Shown: piece by piece, positions 18,632 through 27,994 of the stretch
How the letters are laid out: the number at the start of each line of letters is the position of its first letter
How positions within the stretch are numbered: the first letter of the stretch is position 1
Assembly (NCBI RefSeq): GCF_003610295.1
Contig: NZ_RAPV01000001.1
Location: 2,356,001-2,420,000, forward strand
Length of the DNA: 64,000 nt
DNA from: Paraburkholderia sp. BL23I1N1
GTDB taxonomy: Bacteria > Pseudomonadota > Gammaproteobacteria > Burkholderiales > Burkholderiaceae
Direction: 5' to 3'
Program-made: the position numbers and the translations under genes
The notes under the pieces: generated by a model
The model's database searches: none
The model's input: only the letters and a program-made list of their open reading frames with translations
What the model was told of the DNA's origin: nothing

Positions 18632-18922
18632 TTACCGGTCGTCGTCGCGAATCGACGATGCATGCCGGCACAACGCGCGCACTTCGACATCCATATAGGG
18701 AAACAGCGGCAACTGGCTCAGCACGTCGTGCAGATGCGCGGGGCTTTCCACGTCGAACACGCTGATATTCGCGTAGCGGCCGGCGATGCGCCACAAGTGC
18801 CGCCACACGCCCTCCTGCTGCAGCTTCTGCGACATCGCCTTCTCTTCGGACTTCAGACGCGCGGCGCGCTCCGCGTCCATGTCATGCGGCAAGTTGACGG
18901 TCATCTCAACGTGAAACAGCAT
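18632..18922 (-). CDS. catC: Muconolactone delta-isomerase
   Basis: 96 residues, the usual size of this small decameric enzyme, which isomerises muconolactone to beta-ketoadipate enol-lactone. The start MLFHVEMTVNLP and the segments WRIAGRYANISVFDVES and LPLFPYMDVEV are conserved in CatC. It is the last gene of the leftward catB-catA-catC order. CatD and the later beta-ketoadipate genes are not in this window. Confidence 0.95.
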   Translation of the reverse strand: MLFHVEMTVNLPHDMDAERAARLKSEEKAMSQKLQQEGVWRHLWRIAGRYANISVFDVESPAHLHDVLSQLPLFPYMDVEVRALCRHASSIRDDDR

Positions 18923-18946
18923 GCTTGCTCTCCTTTTTCCTGGATC

Positions 18947-19854
18947 TCAGGCTTCCGCGCGCAGGCGCTCTACTTCCGCGCCCGGCACATTGTCGCGTTC
19001 CTTGAACAGCGTGAAGTCGAAATCGATCAAAGCGAACTTACCTTCCACGCCATATGGTTTGCCTTCCGCGCCTTCAGCCTGCTTGACGGCCGGAACGAGG
19101 CCGTCGCGCGTGGCGAACGCGAAGTCGTCCCACAGATACGGATCGCCGTCGATGTTGATCTGCGTGGTCAGCTTGCGGCAGCCCGGCGACGATACGAAGA
19201 AGTGGATATGCGCCGGACGATGCCCATGACGGCCCAACTGATCCAGCAGCAACTGCGTCTGCCCTTGCGGCGGCACCGAGTAACCCACCGGCACGACGCT
19301 GCGGAAGCTGTACTTGCCTTCGGCATCGGTGCGAATCGAGCGGCGCAGATTGAAGGCCGGCTGCGACTTGTCGAAGTACGAGTAGTTGCCGAGGTGATTC
19401 GCGTGCCACACTTCGACCAGCGCATTCGCGAGCGGCTGCCGTCTTCGCCGGACACGCGACCGCGCATCACCAGTGTCTGACCGGGATCGGTGCCATCATC
19501 CAGTCGCGCATGCCCTTCGAAAACCGGCGCGCCCGCCACATACAACGGTCCTTCGATCGTGCGCGGCGTGCCGCCTTCGATGCCGGCCTTCGCTTCGGCT
19601 TCGTCCATGCGCAGATCAAGAAAATGCTCGAAACCGAGACCCGCCGCCAACAGACCAAGCTCACCGCTCTTGCCCGCGTCGCCGAGATAATTCAGCGCGG
19701 TCCAGAATTCGGCCGGTTGCACGTCGAGGTCTTCGATCGTGTAGAACAGATCCTGCACGATGCGGTTGACGATCTGCTTCGTGCGCGGATTGCCTTCACG
19801 GGTGGCGCTGTCGTTGATTTTCTGCAGCAGCGCGTCGATGGCTTGCTTGTTCAT
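18947..19854 (-). CDS. catA: Catechol 1,2-dioxygenase, frame broken near 19436-19440
   Basis: Intradiol ring cleavage of catechol to cis,cis-muconate using non-haem Fe(III). AAGGAGAT precedes ATG 19854 (MNKQAIDALLQK). The first frame covers the helical linker domain and start of the catalytic barrel (GPLYVAGAPVFEGHARLDDG). The second frame continues LANALVEVWHANHLGNYSYF with the first iron Tyr, then GQTQLLLDQLGRHGHRPAHIHFF with further Tyr/His-type ligands. One extra base at GGCAGCCGC (gene strand) would rejoin them as one protein of about 302 residues. It lies between catB and catC. Confidence 0.92.
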
Positions 19855-19905
19855 GGGGTATCTCCTTCGTTTAATGTTCGTGGCGGCTAGCGGATGAACC
19901 GTCAT

Positions 19906-21063
19906 TCAGTGGGTGATGATGCTTGCGCCCTTCGTCGTATCGCGCCGCAAGTGGTCGATCTTGTCCCAGTCGAGCGCGATGCCAAGACCCGGCCCTTGTG
20001 GAAGATGCAAAGCAAAATTCTCGTAGCGCAGCGGTTCAGTGAGAATCTCTTCGGTCAGCAGCAATGGCCCGAACAGTTCAGTGCCCCACTTCAACTCGCC
20101 GAAGGTGCTAAAGAGCTGCGCCGAAGCGATCGTGCCCACCGCGCCTTCGAGCATCGTGCCGCCATACAGGTCGATGTTCGCGGCGAGCGCGATTGCCGCC
20201 ACGCTCGCCGCGCCCGTCAGGCCGCCCGATTGCGCGATCTTGACGGCGAAGACATCGGCCGCACGCGCGCTGGCAAGAGCGAATGCATCGGCTGGGCCGT
20301 GCAAGGCTTCGTCGGCCATGATCGGCACCTGAGCGAGATCGGTCAGGCGTTTGAGGCCCGCGCGATTCTCCGCGGCGATCGGCTGTTCGATCAGTGCAAT
20401 GCCCGCCTCGGCGAAACGCTTGCCGGCCCAGATCGCTTCGGATTCGGTCCATGCCTGGTTCACGTCGACCCGCACTTCACCGCGTCCGTCCAGCGCTTTC
20501 TGAATGGCCACCACGTGCGCCACGTCGTCGGCCAACGCGCGCGCGCCGATCTTCAGCTTGAACACGCGATGCCGCTTCGCTTCGAAAACACGCTCGGCTT
20601 CGTCGATATCCCGGGTCGTGTCGCCACTCGCGAGCGTCCATGCAACGTCCACCGAATCGCGCACACGCCCGCCGAACAGCTCCGACAGGGGCACACCGAG
20701 ACGCTGCGCCTGGGCATCGAACAAGGCGGTTTCCACCGCCGATCGGGCAAAGCGGTTGCCTTGAAACAACCCACGCAGTGTCGCCATCGCAGCGCCCGGA
20801 CGGATCGCGTCCATCTGTTTGAGCAGCGGCGCGAAGTACGTATCGATGTTGACCTTGATACTTTCCGGACTCTCCTCGCCGTAGGCGAGGCCGCCGATGG
20901 TCGTGCCCTCGCCCACGCCGATGACGCCGTCAGCGCAGCGAATGCGCACCAGCACGAGCGTCTGGCAGTTCATCGTTGCGACCGAAAGCCGGTGCGGACG
21001 AATCGTCGGTACGTCGACGAGAATCGTCTCCACGCTCTCGATCTTCACGGGTGTTGCTATCAT
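19906..21063 (-). CDS. catB: Muconate cycloisomerase
   Basis: 385 residues from ATG 21063, preceded by AGGAGGG; the longer in-frame start at 21150 is not supported. Enolase-superfamily enzyme converting cis,cis-muconate to muconolactone. The catalytic Lys pair lies in FKLKIGAR (about 167), metal ligands in VDVNQAW, IEQPIA and MADEALHG, and a further catalytic Lys in AVKIAQSGGL. It leads the leftward catBAC cluster and diverges from catR, the standard arrangement for CatR-controlled catechol genes. Confidence 0.95.
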   Translation of the reverse strand: MIATPVKIESVETILVDVPTIRPHRLSVATMNCQTLVLVRIRCADGVIGVGEGTTIGGLAYGEESPESIKVNIDTYFAPLLKQMDAIRPGAAMATLRGLFQGNRFARSAVETALFDAQAQRLGVPLSELFGGRVRDSVDVAWTLASGDTTRDIDEAERVFEAKRHRVFKLKIGARALADDVAHVVAIQKALDGRGEVRVDVNQAWTESEAIWAGKRFAEAGIALIEQPIAAENRAGLKRLTDLAQVPIMADEALHGPADAFALASARAADVFAVKIAQSGGLTGAASVAAIALAANIDLYGGTMLEGAVGTIASAQLFSTFGELKWGTELFGPLLLTEEILTEPLRYENFALHLPQGPGLGIALDWDKIDHLRRDTTKGASIITH

Positions 21064-21148
21064 TCGTTGCCCTCCTGAACTGCGTTCCTGAGTGCACCAT
21101 AGTAGAAACAACCCGCGAAGCAGTCCAACACCGATTCCGACTACTTCC

Positions 21149-21163
21149 ATACCTTAGAGGTAT
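21149..21163. promoter_or_regulatory. Probable CatR operator
   Basis: ATACCTTAGAGGTAT is a 5-bp palindrome with a 5-bp spacer and contains the LysR T-N11-A pattern (T 21150, A 21162). It sits two bases before the catR start codon in the catB-catR gap, where autoregulation and catB activation would both be served. Confidence 0.7.
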
Positions 21164-21165
21164 GC

Positions 21166-22053
21166 ATGGAACTTCGCCAACTCCGCTATTTCATCGCGGT
21201 CGCGGAAGAAATGAACATCACGCGGGCGGCTAACCGCCTGCATATGACGCAGCCGCCACTCAGCCGCCAGATCCAGCAGATCGAGGAAAGCGTTGGCCTG
21301 CCACTGTTCGAACGCGGCGCGCGGCCGCTGCGCCTGACCGAAGCCGGCCGGATTTTCTATGCGCAGGCGAAGCGTCTGGTCGACGAAGCCGACGAACTCG
21401 CGCCGCTCACGCGGCGCCTCGCGCAACTGGCCGAGCGCATCGTGATCGGCTTTGTGCCGTCCACGCTCTATGGCGCGCTTCCGGCAGTGATCCGCGCGTT
21501 TCGTGAGGCCGCGCCGCATATCGAGTTGTCGCTGATCGAGATGTTCACGATCGAGCAACTGACCGCCCTCAAAGGCGGCCGGATCGATGTCGGTTTCGGC
21601 CGCCTGCGTTTCGACGACGCGCAACTGGCGCGCGAGGTCCTCGTCGAAGAACGGATGATTGCCGCCCTGCCGCAAGACCATCCGCTCGCCCGCCAGAAGA
21701 AGCCGCTGACGCTTGCCCAACTCGCGCAGGAAACGCTGATCGTCTATCCGAGCACGCCGCGGCCAAGCTATGCGGACCAGCAGCTATCGGCAATGCATGA
21801 CCATGCGCTGGAGCCCAAGGCCGTTCATGAAGTGAGGGAATTGCAAACCGCGCTGGGTCTGGTCGCGGCGCAAGTCGGCGTGTGTCTCGTGCCGGAAAGC
21901 GTGGAGGGTTTGCGCGCGCATGGCGTGGTGTACCGGACGGTTCCGGCTGCCAATATCGCGTCGCCGATCATTATGAGCCGCCGCCTGCAGGACGAATCGC
22001 CGACTACGACATTACTGTGTTCGCTGGCGCGGGAGCTCTTCAAGCGAGCCTGA
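21166..22053 (+). CDS. catR: LysR-family regulator of catechol genes (CatR/BenM type)
   Basis: 295 residues. It begins MELRQLRYFIAVAEEMNITR and the recognition helix holds TQPPLSRQIQQIEES, both typical of the CatR/BenM/ClcR group. The effector domain includes GFVPSTLYGALPAVI. The family responds to cis,cis-muconate. It is divergent from catB over a 102-bp gap that contains a LysR-type palindrome right beside its start codon. Confidence 0.9.
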   Translation: MELRQLRYFIAVAEEMNITRAANRLHMTQPPLSRQIQQIEESVGLPLFERGARPLRLTEAGRIFYAQAKRLVDEADELAPLTRRLAQLAERIVIGFVPSTLYGALPAVIRAFREAAPHIELSLIEMFTIEQLTALKGGRIDVGFGRLRFDDAQLAREVLVEERMIAALPQDHPLARQKKPLTLAQLAQETLIVYPSTPRPSYADQQLSAMHDHALEPKAVHEVRELQTALGLVAAQVGVCLVPESVEGLRAHGVVYRTVPAANIASPIIMSRRLQDESPTTTLLCSLARELFKRA

Positions 22054-22071
22054 AGAAGCTGCGCCCCCCCC

Positions 22072-23004
22072 TCAACGCTCGTCGAACCGCCGCACGATAT
22101 CGCCCATCAGATCGCGCAACCACACGTTGCCCTCGTCCTGATCGAAATGCTCGTGCCAATGCATCGTCACGGCCGCCATCGGCAATGTGACAGGCAACTC
22201 GTAAAGCTGAAAACCGCCGTCCCGGTTGAAAATCTGAGCAAGACGCCGCGGCAGCGTCGCGAACAGATCGGTCACGGCCAGCACACTCGGCAAGGCCACG
22301 AAATGCGGCAATTCCAGTGCGATATGCCGGCCCACACCTTGCGCGCGAAACGCATCGTCGAGCGCGTAGTGGCTGTGCTCGACCGAGGTGATCTGCACGT
22401 GCGAGGCGTCCAGAAACGCCTTCATGCTCAGCTCTTTCGTACGCGGCAAGCCGCGCCGCTTGCGCGTCATGCAAACGTAGGTCTCCTCGAACAACGCTTG
22501 ATGTCGCGTGCGGGCGGTTAGCGTCGGCAGATTGCCGATGGCGAAATCGAGCCGGCTCGCGCGCAACGCGTCTTCGATTTCTTCTACCGGCAGCGGCTCG
22601 ATGCGCAATTTCACGCACGGCGCCTGCTGGTGCAACACCTCGCAAATCGGAGGCAAGTACGCCAGCTCCCCCGCATCGGAGAGCGATAGCCTGAACGTGC
22701 GCGTACTCACCGCCGGATCGAAGTGCTCCGCGTAACGCAACGCTTCACGCACGGTATCCAGCGCCCGCGCGACGATACCCGACAGTTCGAGCGCGATCGG
22801 CGTGGGCTGCATGCCGGCGCGCGTACGAATGAATAGCGGATCGTCGAACAGGGTCCGCAACCGCCCCAACGAGTAGCTGATAGCCGGCTGCGAGAGCGCA
22901 AGCCGCTGGCCGGCCCGCGTGAGGCTGCGCTCCTCAACGATCGCCTGGAAAACGCGCAGCAGATTGAGGTCGACGTGGTCCAGTGAATTCATCGAGATAT
23001 CCAT
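22072..23004 (-). CDS. LysR-family regulator divergent from iacCD
   Basis: 310 residues (or 306 from the second Met). The HTH (about 10-68) contains ALSQPAISYSLGRLRTLFDD, the NodD/NahR/DntR-like type, followed by an effector domain starting near TFRLSLSDAGE. It faces iacC across 92 bp of AT-rich DNA with an inverted repeat. It may correspond to the LysR regulator reported, as I recall, for iac genes of Paraburkholderia phytofirmans (IacR1). The inducer is probably indole-3-acetate or an intermediate, by context. Confidence 0.88.
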   Translation of the reverse strand: MDISMNSLDHVDLNLLRVFQAIVEERSLTRAGQRLALSQPAISYSLGRLRTLFDDPLFIRTRAGMQPTPIALELSGIVARALDTVREALRYAEHFDPAVSTRTFRLSLSDAGELAYLPPICEVLHQQAPCVKLRIEPLPVEEIEDALRASRLDFAIGNLPTLTARTRHQALFEETYVCMTRKRRGLPRTKELSMKAFLDASHVQITSVEHSHYALDDAFRAQGVGRHIALELPHFVALPSVLAVTDLFATLPRRLAQIFNRDGGFQLYELPVTLPMAAVTMHWHEHFDQDEGNVWLRDLMGDIVRRFDER

Positions 23005-23040
23005 GAGATTGATTTTCTATTTTATTTTAGATCAATTTGA
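23005..23040. promoter_or_regulatory. AT-rich operator/promoter between the LysR gene and iacC
   Basis: ATTGAT (23008-23013) and ATCAAT (23031-23036) are inverted around 17 bp of almost pure A+T, in contrast to the GC-rich surroundings. The site abuts the LysR start codon, as expected for an autoregulated LysR gene controlling the divergent dioxygenase. Confidence 0.5.
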
Positions 23041-23096
23041 CGCATATCACGCACTCAGCGAGACTTGGCTTCATCGACCACCCACCTACCACTGCC

Positions 23097-24381
23097 ATGA
23101 GCGAATCCTCATACCAGACCGTCGATGCGAGCGCCTTGTACCAGCGTGCGCAGTCCGACCGCGTCGCCCCGTCGCTGTATTACGACCCGGCGGTTTTCGA
23201 AACCGAACTCGAGCGCATTTTCTACAAAACGTGGATCTGGGTCGCGCACGAAAGCGAACTGCCGAATCCGGGCGACTTCCGCACCACCACGATCGGCCGC
23301 CAGCCGGTGATCGTGGTGCGCGACAAGAGCGGCGCCGTCAACGTGCTGCAAAACCGCTGCCGCCATCGCGGCGCAACGGTGTGCGAGCAGCACAAGGGCA
23401 ACGCGAAAGGCTTCACGTGCCCGTATCACAGTTGGACGTATGGCCTCGACGGCGCATTGCGCGCACTTCCCTACGGCGACGGCTATGAAGGCGTGATCGA
23501 CAAGACCGAGTTGCCGCTCGCAAGCCTGCGCGTGGGCATCTATCAAGGTCTGATCTTCGCGAGCTTCAATCAGGAGATCGAACCGCTCGAGGATTTCCTC
23601 GGCGGCGCCAAGCGGTGGATCGACCTGTTCATGAAGCAAGGCGCGGGCTATCCGATCAAGGCGAACGGCGAACATCGTTTCCGCTTTAACGGCAACTGGA
23701 AAATCCAGCTCGAAAACACCACCGATCTGTATCACTTCCCGGTCGTCCACAAGTCGTGGATGAAATCGATCGACGACGAAACCGCCGCCGCAATCACGAG
23801 CTTCATGACGAGCGACGAAGCATTCTGCCGCTCGCTCGGCAACGGCCATAGCCTCGCCGTGCTGGTGCCGGAACTCGTCGATCTTGACAAGGACGACGGC
23901 GCGCCGATTCCCGAGCGCTTCGCGGAACTCGCTGCTACGCTCGCGCAAAAACACACGCCTGAAGAAGTGCGCCGCATCGTGCGATCGCTGATGGGGGTCG
24001 GCTTCAACCTGAATCTGTTCCCGAACCTCGCGCTCTCGATGGCGTTTTTTCCGCGTGCTGCGGCCCATCTCCGCGAACGAGACCGAAATTCGCCACGTTG
24101 CGCTCGCGATGGACGGCGGCCCCGACGAAGCCAACCGTGTGCGTCTGCGCATTCACGAACACTTCCAGGGCCCGTTCGGTTTCGGCAGCCCGGACGACGC
24201 CGAAGCATGGGAACGCGTGCAGCGCGGCTCGCACGCCGGCCCCGACTTACCGATCCTCGTGAACCGTGGGCTGAATCGCGAGCACACCGCGCCAAATGGC
24301 GAAAAAACCGCACACGCCACCGATGAAACCGGCATGCGCGAAGCGTATGCGCAATGGCGCACGATGATGGAGCAAGCATGA
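23097..24381 (+). CDS. iacC: Rieske ring-hydroxylating dioxygenase alpha subunit (IacC), frame broken at T6 run 24045-24050
   Basis: Starts at ATG 23097 (MSESSYQTVDASALY). The Rieske 2Fe-2S motif is CRHRGATVC...FTCPYH (about 84-105). The mononuclear iron site is in ENTTDLYHFPVVHKSW (about 208-222). The frame ends prematurely after LALSMAFF; the C-terminal part, RVLRPISANETEIRHVAL onward, is in the next frame to 24381. Five Ts and not six restores a continuous protein of about 428 residues. It resembles benzoate/anthranilate dioxygenases; iac context makes a late step of indole-acetate breakdown to catechol the likely role. Confidence 0.85.
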
Positions 24382-24878
24382 TGGACAACAGGAACACGCT
24401 GTTCTCGCAGCAGACTTTTGCCGGCGCGGTCGAACTGATCTGGCGCGAAGCCGAATTGCTGGACCGCAAGGACTATCGCGAGTGGCTTTCGCTGTGGGAC
24501 CCGGCGGGCTTCTACGTAGTGCCGATCGATCCCGACACCACCGACTTCGCCGCCACGCTGAACTACGCGTACGACGATCAGGACATGCGCGAGAAACGCG
24601 TACAACGCATGACGTCCGGCTATTCGGCGTCGGCGAGCGACGCCGCCCGCACCGTGCGCACGGTTTCGCGTTTCACTTTGACGAGCGATACGAGCGACGA
24701 GGTCGAGGTGAGTTCGGCGCAGATCATCGTCGCGTACAAACGCGGCAAGTCCACCTTGTTCGCCGCGGACCTCACGCATCGCATCAGTTTCGCGAGCGGT
24801 GAGGCGCGCATCGTACACAAGGTCATTCGCCTGATCGACTCGACCGAGGCGCTTAGCGCCATCGGTTTCCTGTTGTGA
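24378..24878 (+). CDS. iacD: Ring-hydroxylating dioxygenase beta subunit (IacD)
   Basis: 166 residues from ATG 24378, overlapping the iacC stop (ATGA); a second Met follows immediately. It has the SnoaL-like fold of dioxygenase small subunits: EAELLDRKDYREWLSLWDP and FYVVPIDPD near the N-terminus, DMREKRVQRMTSGYSAS in the middle, VHKVIRLIDST near the end. Forms the alpha3beta3 oxygenase with IacC in the cytoplasm. Coupled translation supports a stoichiometric complex. Confidence 0.9.
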   Translation: MMDNRNTLFSQQTFAGAVELIWREAELLDRKDYREWLSLWDPAGFYVVPIDPDTTDFAATLNYAYDDQDMREKRVQRMTSGYSASASDAARTVRTVSRFTLTSDTSDEVEVSSAQIIVAYKRGKSTLFAADLTHRISFASGEARIVHKVIRLIDSTEALSAIGFLL

Positions 24879-24905
24879 TTGACGACGATACCAGCGAGCA
24901 CGACG

Positions 24906-26223
24906 ATGCAAAACGACACGCTTTCTCCCACGGCCGGATCGCCCGCCACACCCGCGGCACCGGCGACCTCGCGGACACTGCGGCGGATCATCGTCGCCTC
25001 CGTGCTCGGCAACGCGCTCGAATGGTATGACTTCTTCCTGTACGGCACGGCGGCGGCCCTGATCTTCGGGCCGCTGTTCTTCCCGCTGCACGGCGATCCG
25101 TTGATGGGTACCCTCGCCGCCTTCGCCGGTTTCGCGATCGGCTTTCTGGCGCGGCCCTTGGGCGGCATCGTGTTCGGTCATATCGGCGACCGGCATGGCC
25201 GCAAAGGTGCGCTCGTCGTGACGCTGATGATGATGGGTGTGGCGACCTTCGGCATCGGCCTGTTGCCGACCTTTTCGCAAATCGGTTTCCTCGCCCCTAT
25301 CGCACTCGTCTGTTTGCGGGTCGTGCAAGGTATCGCCTCCGGTGGCGAATGGGGCGGCGGCGTGCTGCTGATCAGCGAGAGCGCGCCCGCCAATCGCCGC
25401 GGCTACTACGCTTCGTTCAGTCAGTTGGGCGTGGCGGGCGGCTTCGTGTTGTCGGCGGCCGCGTTTTATCTCGTGCAGCGCCTGCCGGTGGAGAGCTTCA
25501 TGTCGTGGGGTTGGCGCGTGCCCTTTCTCGCCAGCGTGCTGATCTTCGGCGTTGGCGTGTATATTCGCCGGCGCCTGCCTGAGAGCCGCGATTTCTCCAC
25601 TGCCAAACCGAAGCACATGCCGGTGTTGACCGTGCTGCGCAATCACCCGAAACAGGTATTGCAGGCCATGGGGCTGCGTGTTGCCGAAAAACGGCGGCAC
25701 GTATATCTTCCTGTCGTTCGTCCTGGTGTATGGCAAGACGATCGGCGTGCCGGTTTCGGTGATGCTCGGCGGCGTGATGCTCGCCATGCTGATCGAACTC
25801 GTCACGATCGTGCTGTGGGGCCGCTTATCGGATGTGATCGGGCGGCGGCCGGTGTATATGATCGGCGCGCTCGGTCTGGTCGTGATCGCGTTTCCCGCGT
25901 TCTGGCTGATCGATACGCATGAACCGTTCCTCGTGTTCCTGTCGCTCGCATTGGGTTTGCCCTTCTGCCACGGTGCGATGATCGGCACGCAGCCCGCGCT
26001 GATGGGCGAACTCTTTCCCACCGAAGTCCGCTATTCGGGCATGGCGCTGGGTCACGAAATCGCTTCAGTGTTTTCCGGCGGACTCGCGCCGCTGGTTGCG
26101 ATCGCGCTGTATTCGAAGGTCCATGCGGCATGGCCGGTCGCTTTGATGCTGATCGGCTTCGGTCTCATCACCGCAATTACGCTCGTGACCATTCCGAAGA
26201 ACACCAACACCGCGCAGGGTTGA
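24906..26223 (+). CDS. MHS-family MFS transporter, frame broken at A5 run 25687-25691
   Basis: Metabolite:H+ symporter family inner-membrane protein with about 12 membrane segments. The family signatures are NALEWYDFFLYG (about 36-47) and RPLGGIVFGHIGDRHGRKG (about 87). The first frame runs to LRVAE; the rest (NGGTYIFLSFVLVYG onward) is in the next frame. Four As and not five gives the family-typical RVAENGGTY and about 438 residues. ATG 24906 is preferred over a TTG at 24879. It lies 27 bp after iacD and is a candidate importer for indole-3-acetate or a breakdown product (IacT-like), by context. Confidence 0.85.
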
Positions 26224-26230
26224 GATGCGA

Positions 26231-27733
26231 TCAGCGGCCGGGTGTGGAGACGAGTGGCAGCGTAAAACTGCATTGGAGCCCGCCCTGTCGTGCCGGCTTG
26301 GCCCAGATTTCGCCACCGTGCCGCGTGACGATGTTTTTGCACAGCGACAAACCAATGCCATTGCCACCCGCCTTCGGCGAAGAAAAACCGTCGAACAGGC
26401 GGCCGTGCGCGTCGGCCGGCACGCCTGGACCGTTGTCGATCACGTGCATGAGCGCGACCTCGCCTCGCAGGCTGGTGACAAGACGCACTTCCCCGTGCCG
26501 TGCCGCGGCATTCGTGCTTTCATGTGTGTCTTGCATCAGCGCCTCGATCGCATTGAATGCCAGGTTCAGCACCACCTGGCCGATCAGCACGCGCTCGCAA
26601 TACACCGGCAAGGCTTCGGGCGCCTGCTCGATACTGACCGCAACACCCGCGTCTTTGGCGCGCAATTCGATGAAGTAAGCAACGTCCGCGACGATGTCGC
26701 GCAGATCCGCATCCGTCTCGCTCGGCTCGCGCTTGACGATGTAGTCGCGCACGCTCTTGATGATGACCGCCGCATGCTCGGCCTGACGATCGGCGCTGCG
26801 CAAACCCCATACTGCGTCCTCGACGGGCCCGGGTTGCGCGAGGCGCCGGATCGCGCCTTCGATGAAATTGCGCACCGCCGCGAGCGGCTGGCTCAACTCG
26901 TGCGCAATGGCGGTCGCCATTTCGCCCATTGCGTTGTAGCGCCCCGCGTATTCCAGCAACCGCGCTTCATCGCGGCGCGCCTCTTCGACAGCGACTTCGT
27001 CCGTGATATCGCGAAAGTGCAGCAGGCGGCCGTTGAGATCGTCTTCGATCTCGATTCGTCTGCACGTGATGCGCAACCAGCCCGGCGTGCCGTCGCGGCG
27101 CGTGATGCGATAACGCTGCGGCGCCGAGGGCTGGATGCGCGGTGCGGCGGCGAGCTGTTCGAGCAGACGGTCGCGATCGGACGCGCTGCAATAGTCGAGC
27201 ACGTCGCCCATCGGCGCGCCCTCTTCCAGACCCAGCACGCGACGGCCGGATTCGCTGACGAATTCCACTTCGCCCCCGGGCGTCAGTACCGCGACGCCTT
27301 CGCCGAGATCCTGCATGAACTCGCGCAACCGCGACTCGTAGCGCCGCAGCGTCTGCTTGAGGGTGTCTTCGACGCTGATATCGCGGAACTGCACCATCAC
27401 CACCGCGCGCTCGCGCAGCGGCACGTAGGTGGCAATGGCCTCGGACAGCATATCGGCGCCGTTACGCGAGCGGTAACACCACTCGTAGACCTGGGGGCCT
27501 TCGGTGATCGCGCGGTCCATGGCGCCGACACCAATCTCGCGCCGGTACTTCGGCACCGGGCGAGTCATATCTTTCGCCTTGAGCGGCAACAGTTCTTCGA
27601 GCGTAAAGCCGAGCGCCTCGCAGGCCGCGCGATTGGCCCACACGATCGCTTTCGTTTCGGCGTCGTGCAGCAGGACGCACAGCGTCAGCGCGTCGAGCAG
27701 GCGGTGGAAATCTTCTTCGGCGGGGAAATTCAT
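26231..27733 (-). CDS. PAS-domain sensor histidine kinase (IacS-like)
   Basis: About 500 residues from ATG 27733. No transmembrane segments are visible, so it is probably a cytoplasmic sensor. Two PAS domains lie at about 10-125 (AIVWANRAACEALGFTLEEL) and 145-260 (EVEFVSESGRRVLGL). The phosphoacceptor His is in HELSQPLAAVRNF near 274, and the HATPase has DNGPGVPADAHG (about 431) and GGNGIGLSLCKN (about 458). This is the FixL/TodS-like style paired with FixJ-type regulators. The response regulator at 32116-32778 flanks the other end of the iacABIHE block and is the likely partner. Confidence 0.88.
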   Translation of the reverse strand: MNFPAEEDFHRLLDALTLCVLLHDAETKAIVWANRAACEALGFTLEELLPLKAKDMTRPVPKYRREIGVGAMDRAITEGPQVYEWCYRSRNGADMLSEAIATYVPLRERAVVMVQFRDISVEDTLKQTLRRYESRLREFMQDLGEGVAVLTPGGEVEFVSESGRRVLGLEEGAPMGDVLDYCSASDRDRLLEQLAAAPRIQPSAPQRYRITRRDGTPGWLRITCRRIEIEDDLNGRLLHFRDITDEVAVEEARRDEARLLEYAGRYNAMGEMATAIAHELSQPLAAVRNFIEGAIRRLAQPGPVEDAVWGLRSADRQAEHAAVIIKSVRDYIVKREPSETDADLRDIVADVAYFIELRAKDAGVAVSIEQAPEALPVYCERVLIGQVVLNLAFNAIEALMQDTHESTNAAARHGEVRLVTSLRGEVALMHVIDNGPGVPADAHGRLFDGFSSPKAGGNGIGLSLCKNIVTRHGGEIWAKPARQGGLQCSFTLPLVSTPGR

Positions 27734-27994
27734 CGGGCGAGGCGGTGGAGAAATTCGATCGCGTTTTCGATCACGTACACGAAGGAACATAACACCAGTC
27801 CGCCCGATTCGCGCCTGAAGATTTCTTTAGCTCCCCCCGGCGCGTTACCTAAAAACACATCCCGCGCCCCAATTGAAGCGTTCTTTTTGCATTTCTAGAC
27901 TGGCCTCACCCTGCACGCGCCGTCACGGGTTTCATCCCCCGCGACCCACGTGCCGCGAGTTTCAGCCGATAACGAATCAAGGAGAAGCCCCGTC

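Noticed and set aside
24153..26021. 622-codon minus-strand frame opposite iacD and the transporter
   Set aside because: Low-complexity Arg/His/Gln-rich; the plus-strand genes are clear despite the frame break.
26225..27898. 557-codon plus-strand frame opposite the PAS kinase
   Set aside because: The minus strand has a complete histidine kinase with H, N and G boxes.
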